Numbered from the stretch's first letter, positions 36,735 to 45,255 are shown. The stretch: DNA of 64,000 nt from an uncultured bacterium (GCA_949299935.1 CASGCE010000032.1:1-64000); one strand, 5' to 3'. Numbers and translations are program-made. The notes: generated by a model from the sequence alone, not told the origin.

Positions 36735-37246
36735 TAATCCATCCTTTCTTTTATTAAGTTATCCAATTTGTCTGCCAATTCTTTCTTTGCATTGTAAATT
36801 CTGGATTTTACAGTCCCTATAGGACATTTTAGTTTCTGCGCGCATTCCTCATAACTGTATCCTTGAATTTCACAAAGCATTATGACTTCTTTGAATTTTG
36901 GCTTCAGCGAATTTATCGCATTAATTATTTGTGTTTGTCTTTCGTTTTTTATTAGTTTAAGTTCAGGTGTCTCCTTTTTGTCTTTTATTGTATTTATGAT
37001 TGCTTCTTCGGAGGTTGAGTTTCTTAGGTTCCTTTGGTAAGCTGATTTTATATGATCTTTCGATATGTTTTTTGCTATTGTACTTACCCAGTTTTTAAAA
37101 TTCCCTTGTTCTTTGTAACTTTTAGAATTTTTCCAGACCCTGATATAGACTTCTTGTTCAAGGTCTTCGTTATCCTCTTTTGTTATAAGCCTTATTATAC
37201 TTTTTACGTTATTTTGGTTTTTCTTTATTATTTCTTTAAAATCCAT
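36734..37246 (-). CDS. ECF-type RNA polymerase sigma factor
   Basis: The 170-residue protein has region 2 (EDNEDLEQEVYIRVWKN, then YKEQGNFKNWVSTIAKN) and region 4 (FKEVIMLCEIQGYSYEECAQ, PIGTVKSRIYNAKKEL) of ECF sigma factors and no region 1 or 3. It should direct transcription from GAAC/CGT-type promoters under envelope stress. Its ATG directly follows the anti-sigma stop and its stop abuts the Spy-like start, so the three genes are coupled. Confidence 0.92.
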   Translation of the reverse strand: MDFKEIIKKNQNNVKSIIRLITKEDNEDLEQEVYIRVWKNSKSYKEQGNFKNWVSTIAKNISKDHIKSAYQRNLRNSTSEEAIINTIKDKKETPELKLIKNERQTQIINAINSLKPKFKEVIMLCEIQGYSYEECAQKLKCPIGTVKSRIYNAKKELADKLDNLIKERMD

Positions 37247-37591
37247 CTATTCTACCATTACAAAACCGTATGAATCAACCGGAAACCCTAAATCCTCAGC
37301 TGTTAAAGTGGTTCCGTATTTCAAAGTGTCTGAAATATCTGTGTTGAAATTTATCACACCCAGAGTTGTTGCACTCAGGCACATAGCAAAAACGGCACAT
37401 GCGATTTTTAACTTTGCCAAATCCTTTTTTTCCTTGAGAAAATGCGGTTTGACTTCTTTTATTAATTCAGAAACTGCTTCCATCTTTTTATTTTCTGCTT
37501 GACATTCCTCACAGTTTTGTAAATGTTCATTGAAGGTTTTTTCGTCAGCAAAAGTAAAAAGTGTTTCGTATTTTGTACATTTGTCTTTCAT
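37247..37591 (-). CDS. Zinc-binding anti-sigma factor (zf-HC2-like), membrane-anchored
   Basis: The 114-residue protein has a His-x3-Cys-x2-Cys motif (EHLQNCEEC), the hallmark of ZAS-type anti-sigma factors, with an upstream Cys (KCTKYE). One membrane helix follows (IACAVFAMCLSATTLGV), then a short outer segment. It should hold the adjacent ECF sigma factor inactive at the membrane until stress. Here the anti-sigma gene comes first and the sigma gene second. Confidence 0.82.
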   Translation of the reverse strand: MKDKCTKYETLFTFADEKTFNEHLQNCEECQAENKKMEAVSELIKEVKPHFLKEKKDLAKLKIACAVFAMCLSATTLGVINFNTDISDTLKYGTTLTAEDLGFPVDSYGFVMVE

Positions 37592-37610
37592 TTTTAACCT
37601 CTGTACTTAT

Positions 37611-37637
37611 ATAACGAAATATGTATTAAAAAGTTCA
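37611..37637 (-). promoter_or_regulatory. Candidate ECF-sigma promoter of the anti-sigma/sigma/Spy operon
   Basis: On the minus strand TGAACT (37637-37632), 15 nt and CGTTAT (37616-37611) resemble the TGAAAC-N16-CGTA layout recognised by SigW-like ECF factors. It lies about 20-45 nt before the ATG at 37591 and suggests autoregulation. Confidence 0.5.
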
Positions 37638-37659
37638 TTTTTTATTATATTATATTTAC

Positions 37660-37691
37660 TTGCTTTTGTAAAATTATTGTAATATTATAAA
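37660..37691 (+). promoter_or_regulatory. Promoter touching the GTG start of the 221-aa gene
   Basis: TTGCTT (37660-37665), 17 nt and TATTAT (37683-37688) lie only 8 nt before the GTG at 37697, and no ribosome binding site is seen. Another probably leaderless gene. Confidence 0.5.
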
Positions 37692-37696
37692 CATAG

Positions 37697-38362
37697 GTGG
37701 CAATTTTTAAGATTTACGAACTTAAAACATTAGAAATGAGTTTTGTTAATTTACTGGAAAGAACATGTACCAAATTGGGTACAAACAATAAACCGACCTA
37801 CGTAGTAATGGCAATTGCTACTGTCAAGGGAATTTGTCGTCCTATGTTTACCATGATGGATAAGAAGGAAAATCCCGAAACTAAAAAATATACGGCCATA
37901 AGAGAGGGGTTAACTGAGATTATTGCCATTCCGGTTTATTGGGCATGCGGTGAGTCTGCCGGTAAACTCGCTAAAATTTTAGCAGTACCCAAAAATTTTA
38001 TGGACAAGAAATTATATAAACAATATAAAAAGGAGCAAATTACTCCTGAGGTAACAAAAGCTTTCGAAAACGCGAAAGAACTTGCCGAAAGTAATCTGCC
38101 TAAAATGAACAAAAATTTAATGTTTATTGGTGTTTGTGCGGCTGCTTTATTTGTCATTCCGGCTTTATGCTCTATAGCAATTAAACCTTTAATGGAGGTT
38201 ATTAAAAAAGATAATAAAGACAAAAAAAATCTTGATATTAATACTATAGAACAACCACCGGTCAAATTGTATAACCAGCATATTCACTATAATGATAATT
38301 TGAAATATTTGAACAGTTTTCATAGAAGTCCGATTGCGGGTATGAAGGTAGGTGGCGTATGA
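37697..38362 (+). CDS. Lineage-specific membrane protein, tandem paralogue 1
   Basis: I do not recognise a named family for this 221-residue protein (GTG start). It has two hydrophobic stretches (IREGLTEIIAIPVYWACG and FIGVCAAALFVIPALCSIA). The segment RPMFTMMDKKENPETKKYTAIREGLTE lines up with RPGFILIDSNISHDTKRYAAAKEFLYQ-type sequence in the next gene, so the two are paralogues. The stop overlaps the start of the next gene by 4 nt. It is probably a small inner-membrane protein acting together with its partner. Confidence 0.65.
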   Translation: MAIFKIYELKTLEMSFVNLLERTCTKLGTNNKPTYVVMAIATVKGICRPMFTMMDKKENPETKKYTAIREGLTEIIAIPVYWACGESAGKLAKILAVPKNFMDKKLYKQYKKEQITPEVTKAFENAKELAESNLPKMNKNLMFIGVCAAALFVIPALCSIAIKPLMEVIKKDNKDKKNLDINTIEQPPVKLYNQHIHYNDNLKYLNSFHRSPIAGMKVGGV

Positions 38363-38991
38363 TAAGTGCAATTGCTAACGGATTATCAAATTCAACACTT
38401 GCAAATATTGCCCAAAATACTACGGCATCTGTTTCTATTGAAACTACTCTGAAATCACTGGGCAGACCCGGGTTTATATTGATAGATAGCAATATAAGTC
38501 ATGATACTAAAAGATACGCAGCTGCAAAGGAGTTTTTGTATCAAGCAATATGTTTAGCTGTTTACTTAGCATTAATTACACCGGTATTTAAAAAAGGTGC
38601 CTTTAAGTTAGCCCAAAAAACTTTCTTCAAAAATAAACCTGAATTTGCTAAATTCAAAAATGCTACGGAATATTTAGACTATTATAATCTGGCATCAAAA
38701 AATTTTACTAATAGGCGTGCCACTTTGATGAAAAATCATTCACGTAATAAATTTATGCATGATAGTTTACGGCAAGATTTGGTTTCCCAAGTCAGTCCGG
38801 AAAAATACCCGCTAATTAAGGGTACAATTGAGTTAGGTTCTTTAATAGGTTCTGTATTGGGACTCGCAATTTTAGCTCCGCAAATAAGTCACTATACTGT
38901 GCATCCAATGTTAAAAATGCTCGGGCTGGAGAAAAAAGAAGAATCACAAAGTGTCCAAAATCAACAAGTAAAATTGGATAAAGATGCTTAA
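38359..38991 (+). CDS. Lineage-specific membrane protein, tandem paralogue 2
   Basis: The 210-residue protein has hydrophobic segments at about 55-75 (LYQAICLAVYLALITPVF) and about 160-180 (IELGSLIGSVLGLAILAP). It shares the RPxF...D...TKxYAAxxEFL pattern with the gene before it. The large protein at 40587-42584 has a comparable start region (GPRFLAGIYRN..., REVLSGPSAFIIP), so all three may be one membrane protein family. The function is unknown. Confidence 0.65.
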   Translation: MISAIANGLSNSTLANIAQNTTASVSIETTLKSLGRPGFILIDSNISHDTKRYAAAKEFLYQAICLAVYLALITPVFKKGAFKLAQKTFFKNKPEFAKFKNATEYLDYYNLASKNFTNRRATLMKNHSRNKFMHDSLRQDLVSQVSPEKYPLIKGTIELGSLIGSVLGLAILAPQISHYTVHPMLKMLGLEKKEESQSVQNQQVKLDKDA

Positions 38992-38996
38992 CAGGT

Positions 38997-40301
38997 CTAA
39001 AAATTGATTCTCCCCAATTTTTCAACTGCACGTTCAGACATTAACGTAGCTTTTAATTTTTTGTTTTTCCGGTCTTTTTTAGATACTTCAATTTGAGGGA
39101 TAATACCCCAATTCGAATTTATTGGCTGAAATCTGCTGTGCTCGGGATTGCTGATATAGTGAGTAAGAGCTCCCAGCATTGTTTCTTTAGGTAATGTAAT
39201 TAAGTTTTTGCCTTGTAAATATTTTGCCATGTTAATTCCGGCTAAAAGTCCTGTAGCTATTGATTCGGTATAACCTTCTGTTCCGGTTATTTGTCCTGCA
39301 AAAAATAAATCCGCACGTTTGCGAGTTTGTAACGATGAATTGAGTATTTGGGGGGAATTTATGAAAGTATTTCGGTGCATGACTCCGTATCTTACTATAT
39401 TGACATTTTCTAACCCCGGAATTGATTGTAATAATTCCTTTTGACTTGCCCATTTTAAATTGGTTTGAAATCCGACAAGATTGTATAAAGTTTTAGCTGA
39501 ATTATCTTGTCTGAGTTGAACAACGGCATAATTCTCAATTCCTGTTCTTTTGTCAATGAGTCCTACGGGTTTCATGGGACCAAATCTTAATGTGTCAATA
39601 CCTCTTGAAGCCAAAACTTCAATTGGCAGGCAGCTTTCAAAAAATTTGGCATTTTTTTCAAACTCTTTTAATTCAATTCTTGGAGAGCTTATCAATATAT
39701 TATAAAATCTTTCATATTGTTCCTTATTCATTGGACAATTGATATAGGCGCCTTCTGCCTTGTCATACCTGTTCGCAAAAAAAGCTTTATCAAAATTTAT
39801 ACTTTCTTTTTCAACTATTGGTGCTATAGCATCAAAAAAATATAAATGTTCATTTTGTGTGAATTTTTTTATACTGTCAGCAAGTTTATTACTTGTTAGG
39901 GGACCTGTTGCGATTATTGTCGGTGTTTGTGGAATTTCGGTTAATTCTTCACGTATTATGTTAATATTAGGTTTTGCAGTTATTTTATCGGTGACTTGTT
40001 TGGAAAATAATTCTCGATCTATTGCAAGTGCATTGCCTGCAGGTATTCGACATTCATATGCGATTTTTATTAGCTCACCACCAAGAATTTCCATCTCTTG
40101 CTTTAATAACCCGCTTGCGTTTGTTAAATCAGTTGAGCCTAAACTGTTTGAGCATACAAATTCCGCAAAATTTCTTCCCTTATGCGCACCTGTGTTCTTT
40201 TTGGGGCGCATTTCATATAAGTTTATTGTATGTCCTCTTTTTGCAAGCTGTAATGCCGCTTCTGAGCCTGCCAGACCTGCACCTATTATCGTTACTTCCA
40301 T
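38997..40301 (-). CDS. trmFO: tRNA (uracil-5-)-methyltransferase TrmFO
   Basis: The 434 residues begin with a dinucleotide-binding fold (VTIIGAGLAGSEAA) and carry the TrmFO regions YEMRPKKNTGAHK, FAEFVCSNSLGS and ITGTEGYTESIATGL. It uses 5,10-methylenetetrahydrofolate and FADH2 to make m5U54 in the T loop of tRNA. The length is normal. It converges with the paralogue pair, 5 nt from the second stop. TATAAT lies 11 nt upstream of the ATG on the minus strand. Confidence 0.95.
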   Translation of the reverse strand: MEVTIIGAGLAGSEAALQLAKRGHTINLYEMRPKKNTGAHKGRNFAEFVCSNSLGSTDLTNASGLLKQEMEILGGELIKIAYECRIPAGNALAIDRELFSKQVTDKITAKPNINIIREELTEIPQTPTIIATGPLTSNKLADSIKKFTQNEHLYFFDAIAPIVEKESINFDKAFFANRYDKAEGAYINCPMNKEQYERFYNILISSPRIELKEFEKNAKFFESCLPIEVLASRGIDTLRFGPMKPVGLIDKRTGIENYAVVQLRQDNSAKTLYNLVGFQTNLKWASQKELLQSIPGLENVNIVRYGVMHRNTFINSPQILNSSLQTRKRADLFFAGQITGTEGYTESIATGLLAGINMAKYLQGKNLITLPKETMLGALTHYISNPEHSRFQPINSNWGIIPQIEVSKKDRKNKKLKATLMSERAVEKLGRINF

Positions 40302-40431
40302 TTTCTCAGTTTATTATACTTAGTTTATTGTGTCAATTTTAAATAACTGTTACGAGTGTAGCATTGTTTTTCCTTTCAACTTGCGCTTTTTTTAGTATTG
40401 TAAAGTAAATGTTACAATTGTAGTAGATTAC

Positions 40432-40460
40432 TTGCAAAATTATTTTGTATTAAGTATAAT
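40432..40460 (+). promoter_or_regulatory. Promoter of the 665-aa gene
   Basis: TTGCAA (40432-40437), 17 nt and TATAAT (40455-40460) give a near-consensus promoter, followed by an untranslated leader of about 120 nt before ATG 40587. Confidence 0.7.
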
Positions 40461-40586
40461 TAGTACACTTATTAAATACGTTTATCTTTTTGTTAATGTT
40501 TCTTAAAGATTAGGCAAAAAAAGGCAATAAGTGTCTTGGTAAGTTTTTTAAAGTAATATGTGTAGAAGATAAAAGTTAGCAGGGAC

Positions 40587-42584
40587 ATGTCAGTAAAATC
40601 AATTCAGTTAGCAACAGCAGACTCAAAACGTGGTTATGAGCAAAAAAATAAAAGAAGGAGTAATGTGTCATTCGGCAGTATGGGGAATCCGGTTATTACC
40701 TTGATGGATGCTATTGACCGAGGTGGATTTGCTGCGTCATTTATTATGCAGGATTTTCTAGGCATGGCAGGGCCGCGTTTTTTGGCAGGTATTTACCGTA
40801 ACCATGACAAAACGGGAAAGTTAAATTGGGATTTTGCTAAAAAAGAAGGTACAAGAGAAGTACTAAGTGGTCCAAGTGCTTTTATCATACCTGCAATTAT
40901 AATTTCTTTTGTTAAGAGAATTTCAGGTACTGCAAATAATGTTCCTGTAGACTTTATCAAAGGTTTGAGTGAAACATTTAAAGATTACGCCAAGACAAAT
41001 GTGTCAGAATTAAGTAATGTAGCGGCAGCCAAGAACGGATTTTATGAAAGTGTGTTTAAAAACCTGCTTTCGACTTCTACAAATAATTCTTTGAAGAGTG
41101 AGGAGCTGGATGAGGCTGCCAGAGTATTTGCCGAGAAATTGATAAGTGCTGAGAAGGCTCCGAAAAAGGGATTTTGGAAACATGTTACAGGGAAACATGT
41201 TGCAGGTTCAGCACAAGAATTACACCATGATTTGTTAAAAGATTTTGTTGATATCCGTAAAAAATATAATGGTGTAAACAGTGACAAAGTTGTAGCGGAA
41301 TACACAGGGCAAAACGGTAAGAAAATAGCAACATCTTTCAAATCTATCGTGAGTTATATGAATGATTATGCAAACGATGCAATAAAAAATGTAAACAAGA
41401 AGTTTAAAGGTGTTAAAAATATTCAGCCGCAAGATGTTGAAAATTTTATTGTTACATTAGGTAAACGCCGTTCAGGTTCAAGATTTTTGACCAATATGTC
41501 TATGTGGCTTGCTGTTGTTGGTTTCTACACGATAATTCCAAAATTATATAATAATGTAACAAAGGGTCGAGATCCCGGACTGGACGGTTTAGATGTACAG
41601 GAGCAGAATTCAAACAAAACTTCCAATCCGACATTTTCAAAAGACAATAAAAAACATAAGGCAGAAAAGGCTGATAATTCGGTAAAAGTTGAGCCTTCAT
41701 TTACCGGGATTGGTAATTTTATGGCCAAGGTGGGAGATACCGTTACCGATAAAAAATTTATCAAAGGTCTTTCCGATGGGTTTGAATTTGACGGGGCTAC
41801 CATGTCAATGCCTGCAATGCTTTCATTATTATTTGGATTTTGCTTACCGCCACGTTTGTTACACGCACAAAGTAATACTGACAGGAAAGAGATATTATTC
41901 CGTGATATAACAAGTTTCTTGTCTATACTTTTCGGCGCTAAACTGCTTACGAGAATTTTTTCTGATGTATTTGCCAAAACCTCCGGCTTGGCATTAAACA
42001 TAAAACCTCATAACAATGAAGATTCTGTATTTAAGAAAATATGGCATTATGTATATCCGTCAGGTGGAGTTCAAGTTCTGGACGATGCAAGAATTAAAGC
42101 CAACTACAGTAATGTTGCTTCATACAAAGATGGTATAAATGATATGTTTCGTTTCATTGATTCAAATGGCGGTAATGTAGGTAAAATGCTGAATATAGAT
42201 AAGGATATCAAAGCTGCTTCAGAAAAGATTCTCGGTAAAGCACCGGATGGAAATATGAAACTCGACGACATAATTAAAGCTTTTGACAAAGCTAAAGATA
42301 CAGATTCTTACAAAAGTATCGTTAGGAAGCTTGCTGATGAAAGTAACACTATTGTCAGAAGAGCAAAAACTTATAATAGCTTATTCGGGTTTGCTTCAAC
42401 GATATTCTTAGTTCCGGCTTTGATGATATGGATTTCAAGGCACTGTGAAAAGATGACAAAACAACATATTGCCGAACAAAAGAAGCAGTCGATGACTGAC
42501 ATGGCTAAACAAACTCAAATTCCGGATTCAATGCAAGTTGTTACGAACAAACCGACTATGGCGGGGTTTTTAAACAAAGTTTAA
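40587..42584 (+). CDS. Large lineage-specific membrane protein with N-terminal SFG motif
   Basis: This 665-residue protein is unrecognised. The N-terminus is Lys/Asn-rich and ends in NVSFGSMGN (SFG at 28-30). A region with NPVITLMDAIDRGGF, GPRFLAGIYRN and REVLSGPSAFIIPAIIISF includes the first hydrophobic segment. Further membrane-like segments lie at about 302-320 (NMSMWLAVVGFYTIIP), near 410 (MPAMLSLLFGFCLP), and close to the C-terminus (FGFASTIFLVPALMIWI). The charged loops between them are large. AGGG lies just before the ATG. A shared terminator follows. Confidence 0.7.
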   Translation: MSVKSIQLATADSKRGYEQKNKRRSNVSFGSMGNPVITLMDAIDRGGFAASFIMQDFLGMAGPRFLAGIYRNHDKTGKLNWDFAKKEGTREVLSGPSAFIIPAIIISFVKRISGTANNVPVDFIKGLSETFKDYAKTNVSELSNVAAAKNGFYESVFKNLLSTSTNNSLKSEELDEAARVFAEKLISAEKAPKKGFWKHVTGKHVAGSAQELHHDLLKDFVDIRKKYNGVNSDKVVAEYTGQNGKKIATSFKSIVSYMNDYANDAIKNVNKKFKGVKNIQPQDVENFIVTLGKRRSGSRFLTNMSMWLAVVGFYTIIPKLYNNVTKGRDPGLDGLDVQEQNSNKTSNPTFSKDNKKHKAEKADNSVKVEPSFTGIGNFMAKVGDTVTDKKFIKGLSDGFEFDGATMSMPAMLSLLFGFCLPPRLLHAQSNTDRKEILFRDITSFLSILFGAKLLTRIFSDVFAKTSGLALNIKPHNNEDSVFKKIWHYVYPSGGVQVLDDARIKANYSNVASYKDGINDMFRFIDSNGGNVGKMLNIDKDIKAASEKILGKAPDGNMKLDDIIKAFDKAKDTDSYKSIVRKLADESNTIVRRAKTYNSLFGFASTIFLVPALMIWISRHCEKMTKQHIAEQKKQSMTDMAKQTQIPDSMQVVTNKPTMAGFLNKV

Positions 42585-42612
42585 AAAATGGGTTCATTTG
42601 AACCCATTTTTT
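42583..42612. terminator. Bidirectional terminator between the 665-aa and DUF1858 genes
   Basis: AAAAAATGGGTTC pairs perfectly with GAACCCATTTTTT around an ATTT loop. Confidence 0.9.
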
Positions 42613-42624
42613 GTATAAAGTTTA

Positions 42625-42828
42625 TTATTCTTCAATTAATGCATTAATATCTGCGACCATAGCATCGGGGTCAAAACCGTGGACTCTTGCACCTGCTTCC
42701 AGGTTTTCAAAACGAGCTGCTGCGCAGCCGATACAGCCTAAACCATATTTTTGAAATACTTCTATACTTTGCGGATATGCCTGCACTATATCCATAATGT
42801 TCATTTCTTTTGTTACTTTTTCCGCCAT
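42625..42828 (-). CDS. DUF1858 domain protein (redox disulfide type)
   Basis: The 67-residue protein matches DUF1858 (hybrid-cluster-protein-associated redox disulfide domain): an MDIVQAYPQSIEVFQKYGLGC helix pair, the GCIGCAAARFENLEAGA CxxC site, and a FDPDAMVADINAL tail. Such domains occur alone or fused in anaerobes and are thought to take part in thiol or nitrosative redox chemistry. AGGAGAAAAATT precedes the ATG. Confidence 0.88.
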   Translation of the reverse strand: MAEKVTKEMNIMDIVQAYPQSIEVFQKYGLGCIGCAAARFENLEAGARVHGFDPDAMVADINALIEE

Positions 42829-42901
42829 AATTTTTCTCCTTATTTGACTTTACTAAATTTATTATTAATAACATTATACACTAAAAAAAGAAGGTGAATA
42901 T

Positions 42902-43063
42902 ATGGAATTTATAAAAAAATTGTTTTGTGATGAAGATAGAGTAATAGGGTTATGCGGATTTAAAAAAAATGACGAACAAAATTTGAGAGTATTCGTACCT
43001 AAATTTAATCCATCAAAGTCTATTTATAATTTTAATTATCAAAAAAACTTTTTTTTAATGTAA
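42902..43063 (+). CDS. Small hypothetical protein (53 aa)
   Basis: ATG 42902 is preceded by GAAGGTG at a good distance, and the frame runs 53 codons to TAA 43061. The product starts MEFIKKLFCDEDRVIGLCGF and is unrecognised. It could be a real small protein or the 5' remnant of a longer gene. A run of A then T near its end looks like a weak terminator. Confidence 0.4.
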   Translation: MEFIKKLFCDEDRVIGLCGFKKNDEQNLRVFVPKFNPSKSIYNFNYQKNFFLM

Positions 43064-43085
43064 TAATTGTTTACAATAGCGCAAT

Positions 43086-43114
43086 TTTTCACTTCCTAAA
43101 TACTTTATTATAAT
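43086..43114 (+). promoter_or_regulatory. Promoter of the 58-aa tagged small protein
   Basis: TTTTCA (43086-43091), 17 nt and TATAAT (43109-43114) lie about 25 nt before ATG 43139. Confidence 0.5.
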
Positions 43115-43138
43115 ACAGGGAAAAATTGGGGATTTAAT

Positions 43139-43315
43139 ATGTTTGTAAATGCAATCAAATTCGGAAATCTTTCAGCTACAGGGCAAATCCGGGAGCAAAG
43201 AAGCTATGTGCCACAAGCTGTGACACAGAATTTTCAAGTCAATCATTCCAATGGCGAACTTGTTCCAAAAGTGCAAAATGAGGTTTTGGCGAATAAATTA
43301 AATATATTTGCTTAG
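43139..43315 (+). CDS. Small protein with N-terminal KFGN motif (58 aa)
   Basis: ATG 43139 has its own promoter and a GGGG-containing ribosome binding site. The 58 residues start MFVNAIKFGNLSATGQ, so the Phe-Gly motif sits at 8-9, and the rest is Gln/Asn/Val-rich and soluble. It resembles the free N-terminal extension of the larger tagged proteins in this window. It ends 3 nt before the convergent DUF151 gene. The function is unknown. Confidence 0.55.
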   Translation: MFVNAIKFGNLSATGQIREQRSYVPQAVTQNFQVNHSNGELVPKVQNEVLANKLNIFA

Positions 43316-43318
43316 ATT

Positions 43319-43834
43319 TTACTGATCACTTTCGTGATGTTCGTTATCTTTCATCAATTTGGCAAAGTCTGAGGGCTTAATGCTTTGTATAAAGTTTTTG
43401 AATTCTTGTGCTTCTTCTTCATCTTTTGCTGTATCAGTTGAAACAGAACCGTTAGATAAAACGTTTGCCGTAACAAATATTGGTGCATCCACCCTTATTG
43501 CGATGGCAATAGCATCCGACGGACGAGAATCAATTTCTATAAAGTTATCATTTTCATCTTTTAAAAATAGTGTTGCAAAGTAGGTTTCCTTTTCAACATC
43601 GTTAATTTCAACTCTGTCAAGCGTATAACCGGTTTTTTCTATTAAGTTTATAATTAGATCATGGGTCATAGGTCTTGCTACGTTCAAGTTTTCTATTTTT
43701 CTTATTATAGCGCTTGCTTCAGCAGAACCTATCCATATTGGTAAGGCTTTTCTGTTATCTTTATCGTGTAATACAACAATAGGCGAACCTGTTCTTGTAT
43801 CAAGTGCTATACCCATAACTTTCATTTCTATCAT
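43319..43834 (-). CDS. Bifunctional nuclease family protein (DUF151)
   Basis: The 171-residue protein has the DUF151 core: a beta strand start MIEMKVMGIALD, LPIWIGSAEASAI, RPMTHDLI and the SRPSDAIAIAIRVDAPIFV segment. Members are annotated as bifunctional nucleases from plant homologues; the role in bacteria is not established. The gene sits just downstream of thiG and may share its transcript. Confidence 0.9.
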   Translation of the reverse strand: MIEMKVMGIALDTRTGSPIVVLHDKDNRKALPIWIGSAEASAIIRKIENLNVARPMTHDLIINLIEKTGYTLDRVEINDVEKETYFATLFLKDENDNFIEIDSRPSDAIAIAIRVDAPIFVTANVLSNGSVSTDTAKDEEEAQEFKNFIQSIKPSDFAKLMKDNEHHESDQ

Positions 43835-43851
43835 AGTACTAAAACCTTTCG

Positions 43852-44625
43852 TTAATTTTTACCGACAACCCCAACAAGCGGAGAAGACGCTGCTGCGATT
43901 TCTTTTTTAGGCATTCTTCCGGCTTCATATGCCATACGTCCTGCCATAACACCATATTTGAATGCTTCTGCCATTTTTACAGGATCTTCAGCTTTTGCTA
44001 TTGCCGTATTAATCAAGCAAAAATCAGCGCCGCATTCCATAACAGTTGCTGCATCTGACGGAACGCCGATACCTGCGTCAACTACAACAGGGATGTTGGA
44101 TTGTTCAATAATAATTTTTATATTTTCAAGTGTCTTAACCCCTTGACCGGAACCTATTGGCGAGGCTAATGGCATAATCGTGGCACAACCTATTTCTTCT
44201 AATCTTTTTGCTAATATCGGATCTGCATTAATGTATGGTAATACCGTAAATCCTTCATTAACCAGAATTTTTGCAGCTTCCAATGTCGCAATCGGATCAG
44301 GCATAAGGTATTTGGGATCAGGAATTACTTCCAGTTTAATCCAATTATTTATTCCCATTGCTTTTGAAAGATGTGCAACTCGGATGGCTTCCTCTGCAGT
44401 CGTACACCCGGCAGTGTTAGGTAATAACCAGTATTTATTCAAGTCTATATGATCCATTAAACCAATATGTCCAGGGGCTTTCATATCAACTCTTCTGATG
44501 GCAACCGTAACAATTTCCGCACCACTTGCACGGTGAGCTTGTTCCATAGTCTCAAAATTATCAAATTTTCCTGTACCAACCATCAATCTTGATGTGAATT
44601 CTTTATCTGCAATTTTTACTGTCAT
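43852..44625 (-). CDS. thiG: Thiazole synthase ThiG
   Basis: The 257-residue TIM-barrel protein keeps the ThiG motifs [21 protein letters not shown], the Schiff-base Lys region [11 protein letters not shown], and GSGQGVKT and [12 protein letters not shown]. It condenses deoxyxylulose phosphate, dehydroglycine and ThiS-thiocarboxylate to the thiazole of thiamine. The start at 44625 follows AGGAGAG. ThiS, ThiF and ThiH are not next to it. No TPP riboswitch is visible upstream. Confidence 0.95.
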   Translation of the reverse strand: MTVKIADKEFTSRLMVGTGKFDNFETMEQAHRASGAEIVTVAIRRVDMKAPGHIGLMDHIDLNKYWLLPNTAGCTTAEEAIRVAHLSKAMGINNWIKLEVIPDPKYLMPDPIATLEAAKILVNEGFTVLPYINADPILAKRLEEIGCATIMPLASPIGSGQGVKTLENIKIIIEQSNIPVVVDAGIGVPSDAATVMECGADFCLINTAIAKAEDPVKMAEAFKYGVMAGRMAYEAGRMPKKEIAAASSPLVGVVGKN

Positions 44626-44741
44626 AATTTTCTCTCCTATATACATTATTATAAACTAAAAAATAATTTTCAGTCTCTTTAAAAAAAAAATGTTTATGTT
44701 ATACTTTATACATAAGCAGTGTGGTTGCGCATGAAAAATAC

Positions 44742-44831
44742 GGAGTAATGGCCGAGTGGCTGAAGGCGGCACCCTGCTAAGGTGTTAGGTGGGTCTAACC
44801 TGCCTCGAGGGTTCAAATCCCTCTTGCTCCG
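44742..44831 (+). tRNA. tRNA-Ser(GCT)
   Basis: The acceptor stem pairs GGAGTAA with TTGCTCC. The D arm (GGCCGAGTGGCTGAAGGC), anticodon loop CTGCTAA with GCT at 44776-44778, long class II variable arm and T arm (GAGGGTTCAAATCCCTC) are all present. CCA is not encoded. A TATACT box lies at 44700-44705. It reads AGC/AGT serine codons and stands at the left edge of the accessory region. Confidence 0.97.
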
Positions 44832-44872
44832 TTTTTTAGTCCGCAAACTGAGAATCAGTGCAGATAAAAATT

Positions 44873-44900
44873 AAAAAACCGCCCACAGTGGGCGGTTTTT
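44873..44900 (+). terminator. Terminator after tRNA-Ser
   Basis: CCGCCCA pairs with TGGGCGG around a 3-nt loop, flanked by A6 and T5. It can act on both strands, so it may also end the minus-strand genes of the island. Confidence 0.8.
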
Positions 44901-45062
44901 GGCATGTAAGAAATTAAAGAGAATTTTTCTCATCAAATTTTCGCAACTTTTCAAACTTTTCCTGCCCAAATTCTCTTTTTCATTTTTTCGAGGTGCAGAT
45001 ACAAACAAAAATTCATCAATTAATTCGCATACTAATTCATTTTGATAAATACTAGACATACT
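44900..45062 (-). pseudogene. Possible frameshifted small gene at the left end of the island
   Basis: On the minus strand a frame opens MSSIYQNELVCELIDEFLF just past the stop of the 67-aa gene. A different frame downstream reads REFGQEKFEKLRKFDEKNSL before a stop, which looks like natural protein. An A-rich stretch (about 44970-44990) between them could hold the frameshift. This is tentative; no intact homologue is present to compare. Confidence 0.3.
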
Positions 45063-45255
45063 CATCCTCCTCATCAATGATTTTAATATTTTCAAGAGGA
45101 GTGTTGTAGCGTTTACCTCTTTTGTCAACACAAGTGGCAAAATCCACTTTCTCATTCGAAAATTCATTTACCCATGTGCTAATCAAAAGACCGATTTCTT
45201 TTGTTGTGAGGTTATAAATCCTTGTTCCGAATAATAAATAACATTTTTCTGTCAT
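45052..45255 (-). CDS. Small hypothetical island protein
   Basis: The 67-residue protein starts at ATG 45255 (GAAAGGAAG before it) with MTEKCYLLFGTRIYNLT. It has one likely beta-rich fold and an acidic C-terminal tail (IIDEEDEYV). The family is unknown. It is the last apparently intact minus-strand gene before the tRNA. Confidence 0.5.
   Translation of the reverse strand: MTEKCYLLFGTRIYNLTTKEIGLLISTWVNEFSNEKVDFATCVDKRGKRYNTPLENIKIIDEEDEYV

Noticed and set aside
41525-42001. A 158-codon frame antisense to the 665-aa gene
   Set aside because: It lies wholly inside a better-supported gene with promoter, ribosome binding site and terminator, and shows no domain or start signal.
44626-44741. TPP riboswitch upstream of thiG
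   Set aside because: Neither the CUGAGA nor the ACCUGAU-type core is present in the short leader.
44871-45167. A 98-codon minus-strand frame over the tRNA terminator
   Set aside because: Its first half overlaps the 67-aa gene in another frame, and it ends in the terminator hairpin. Only the central part may derive from a frameshifted gene, reported separately at low confidence.
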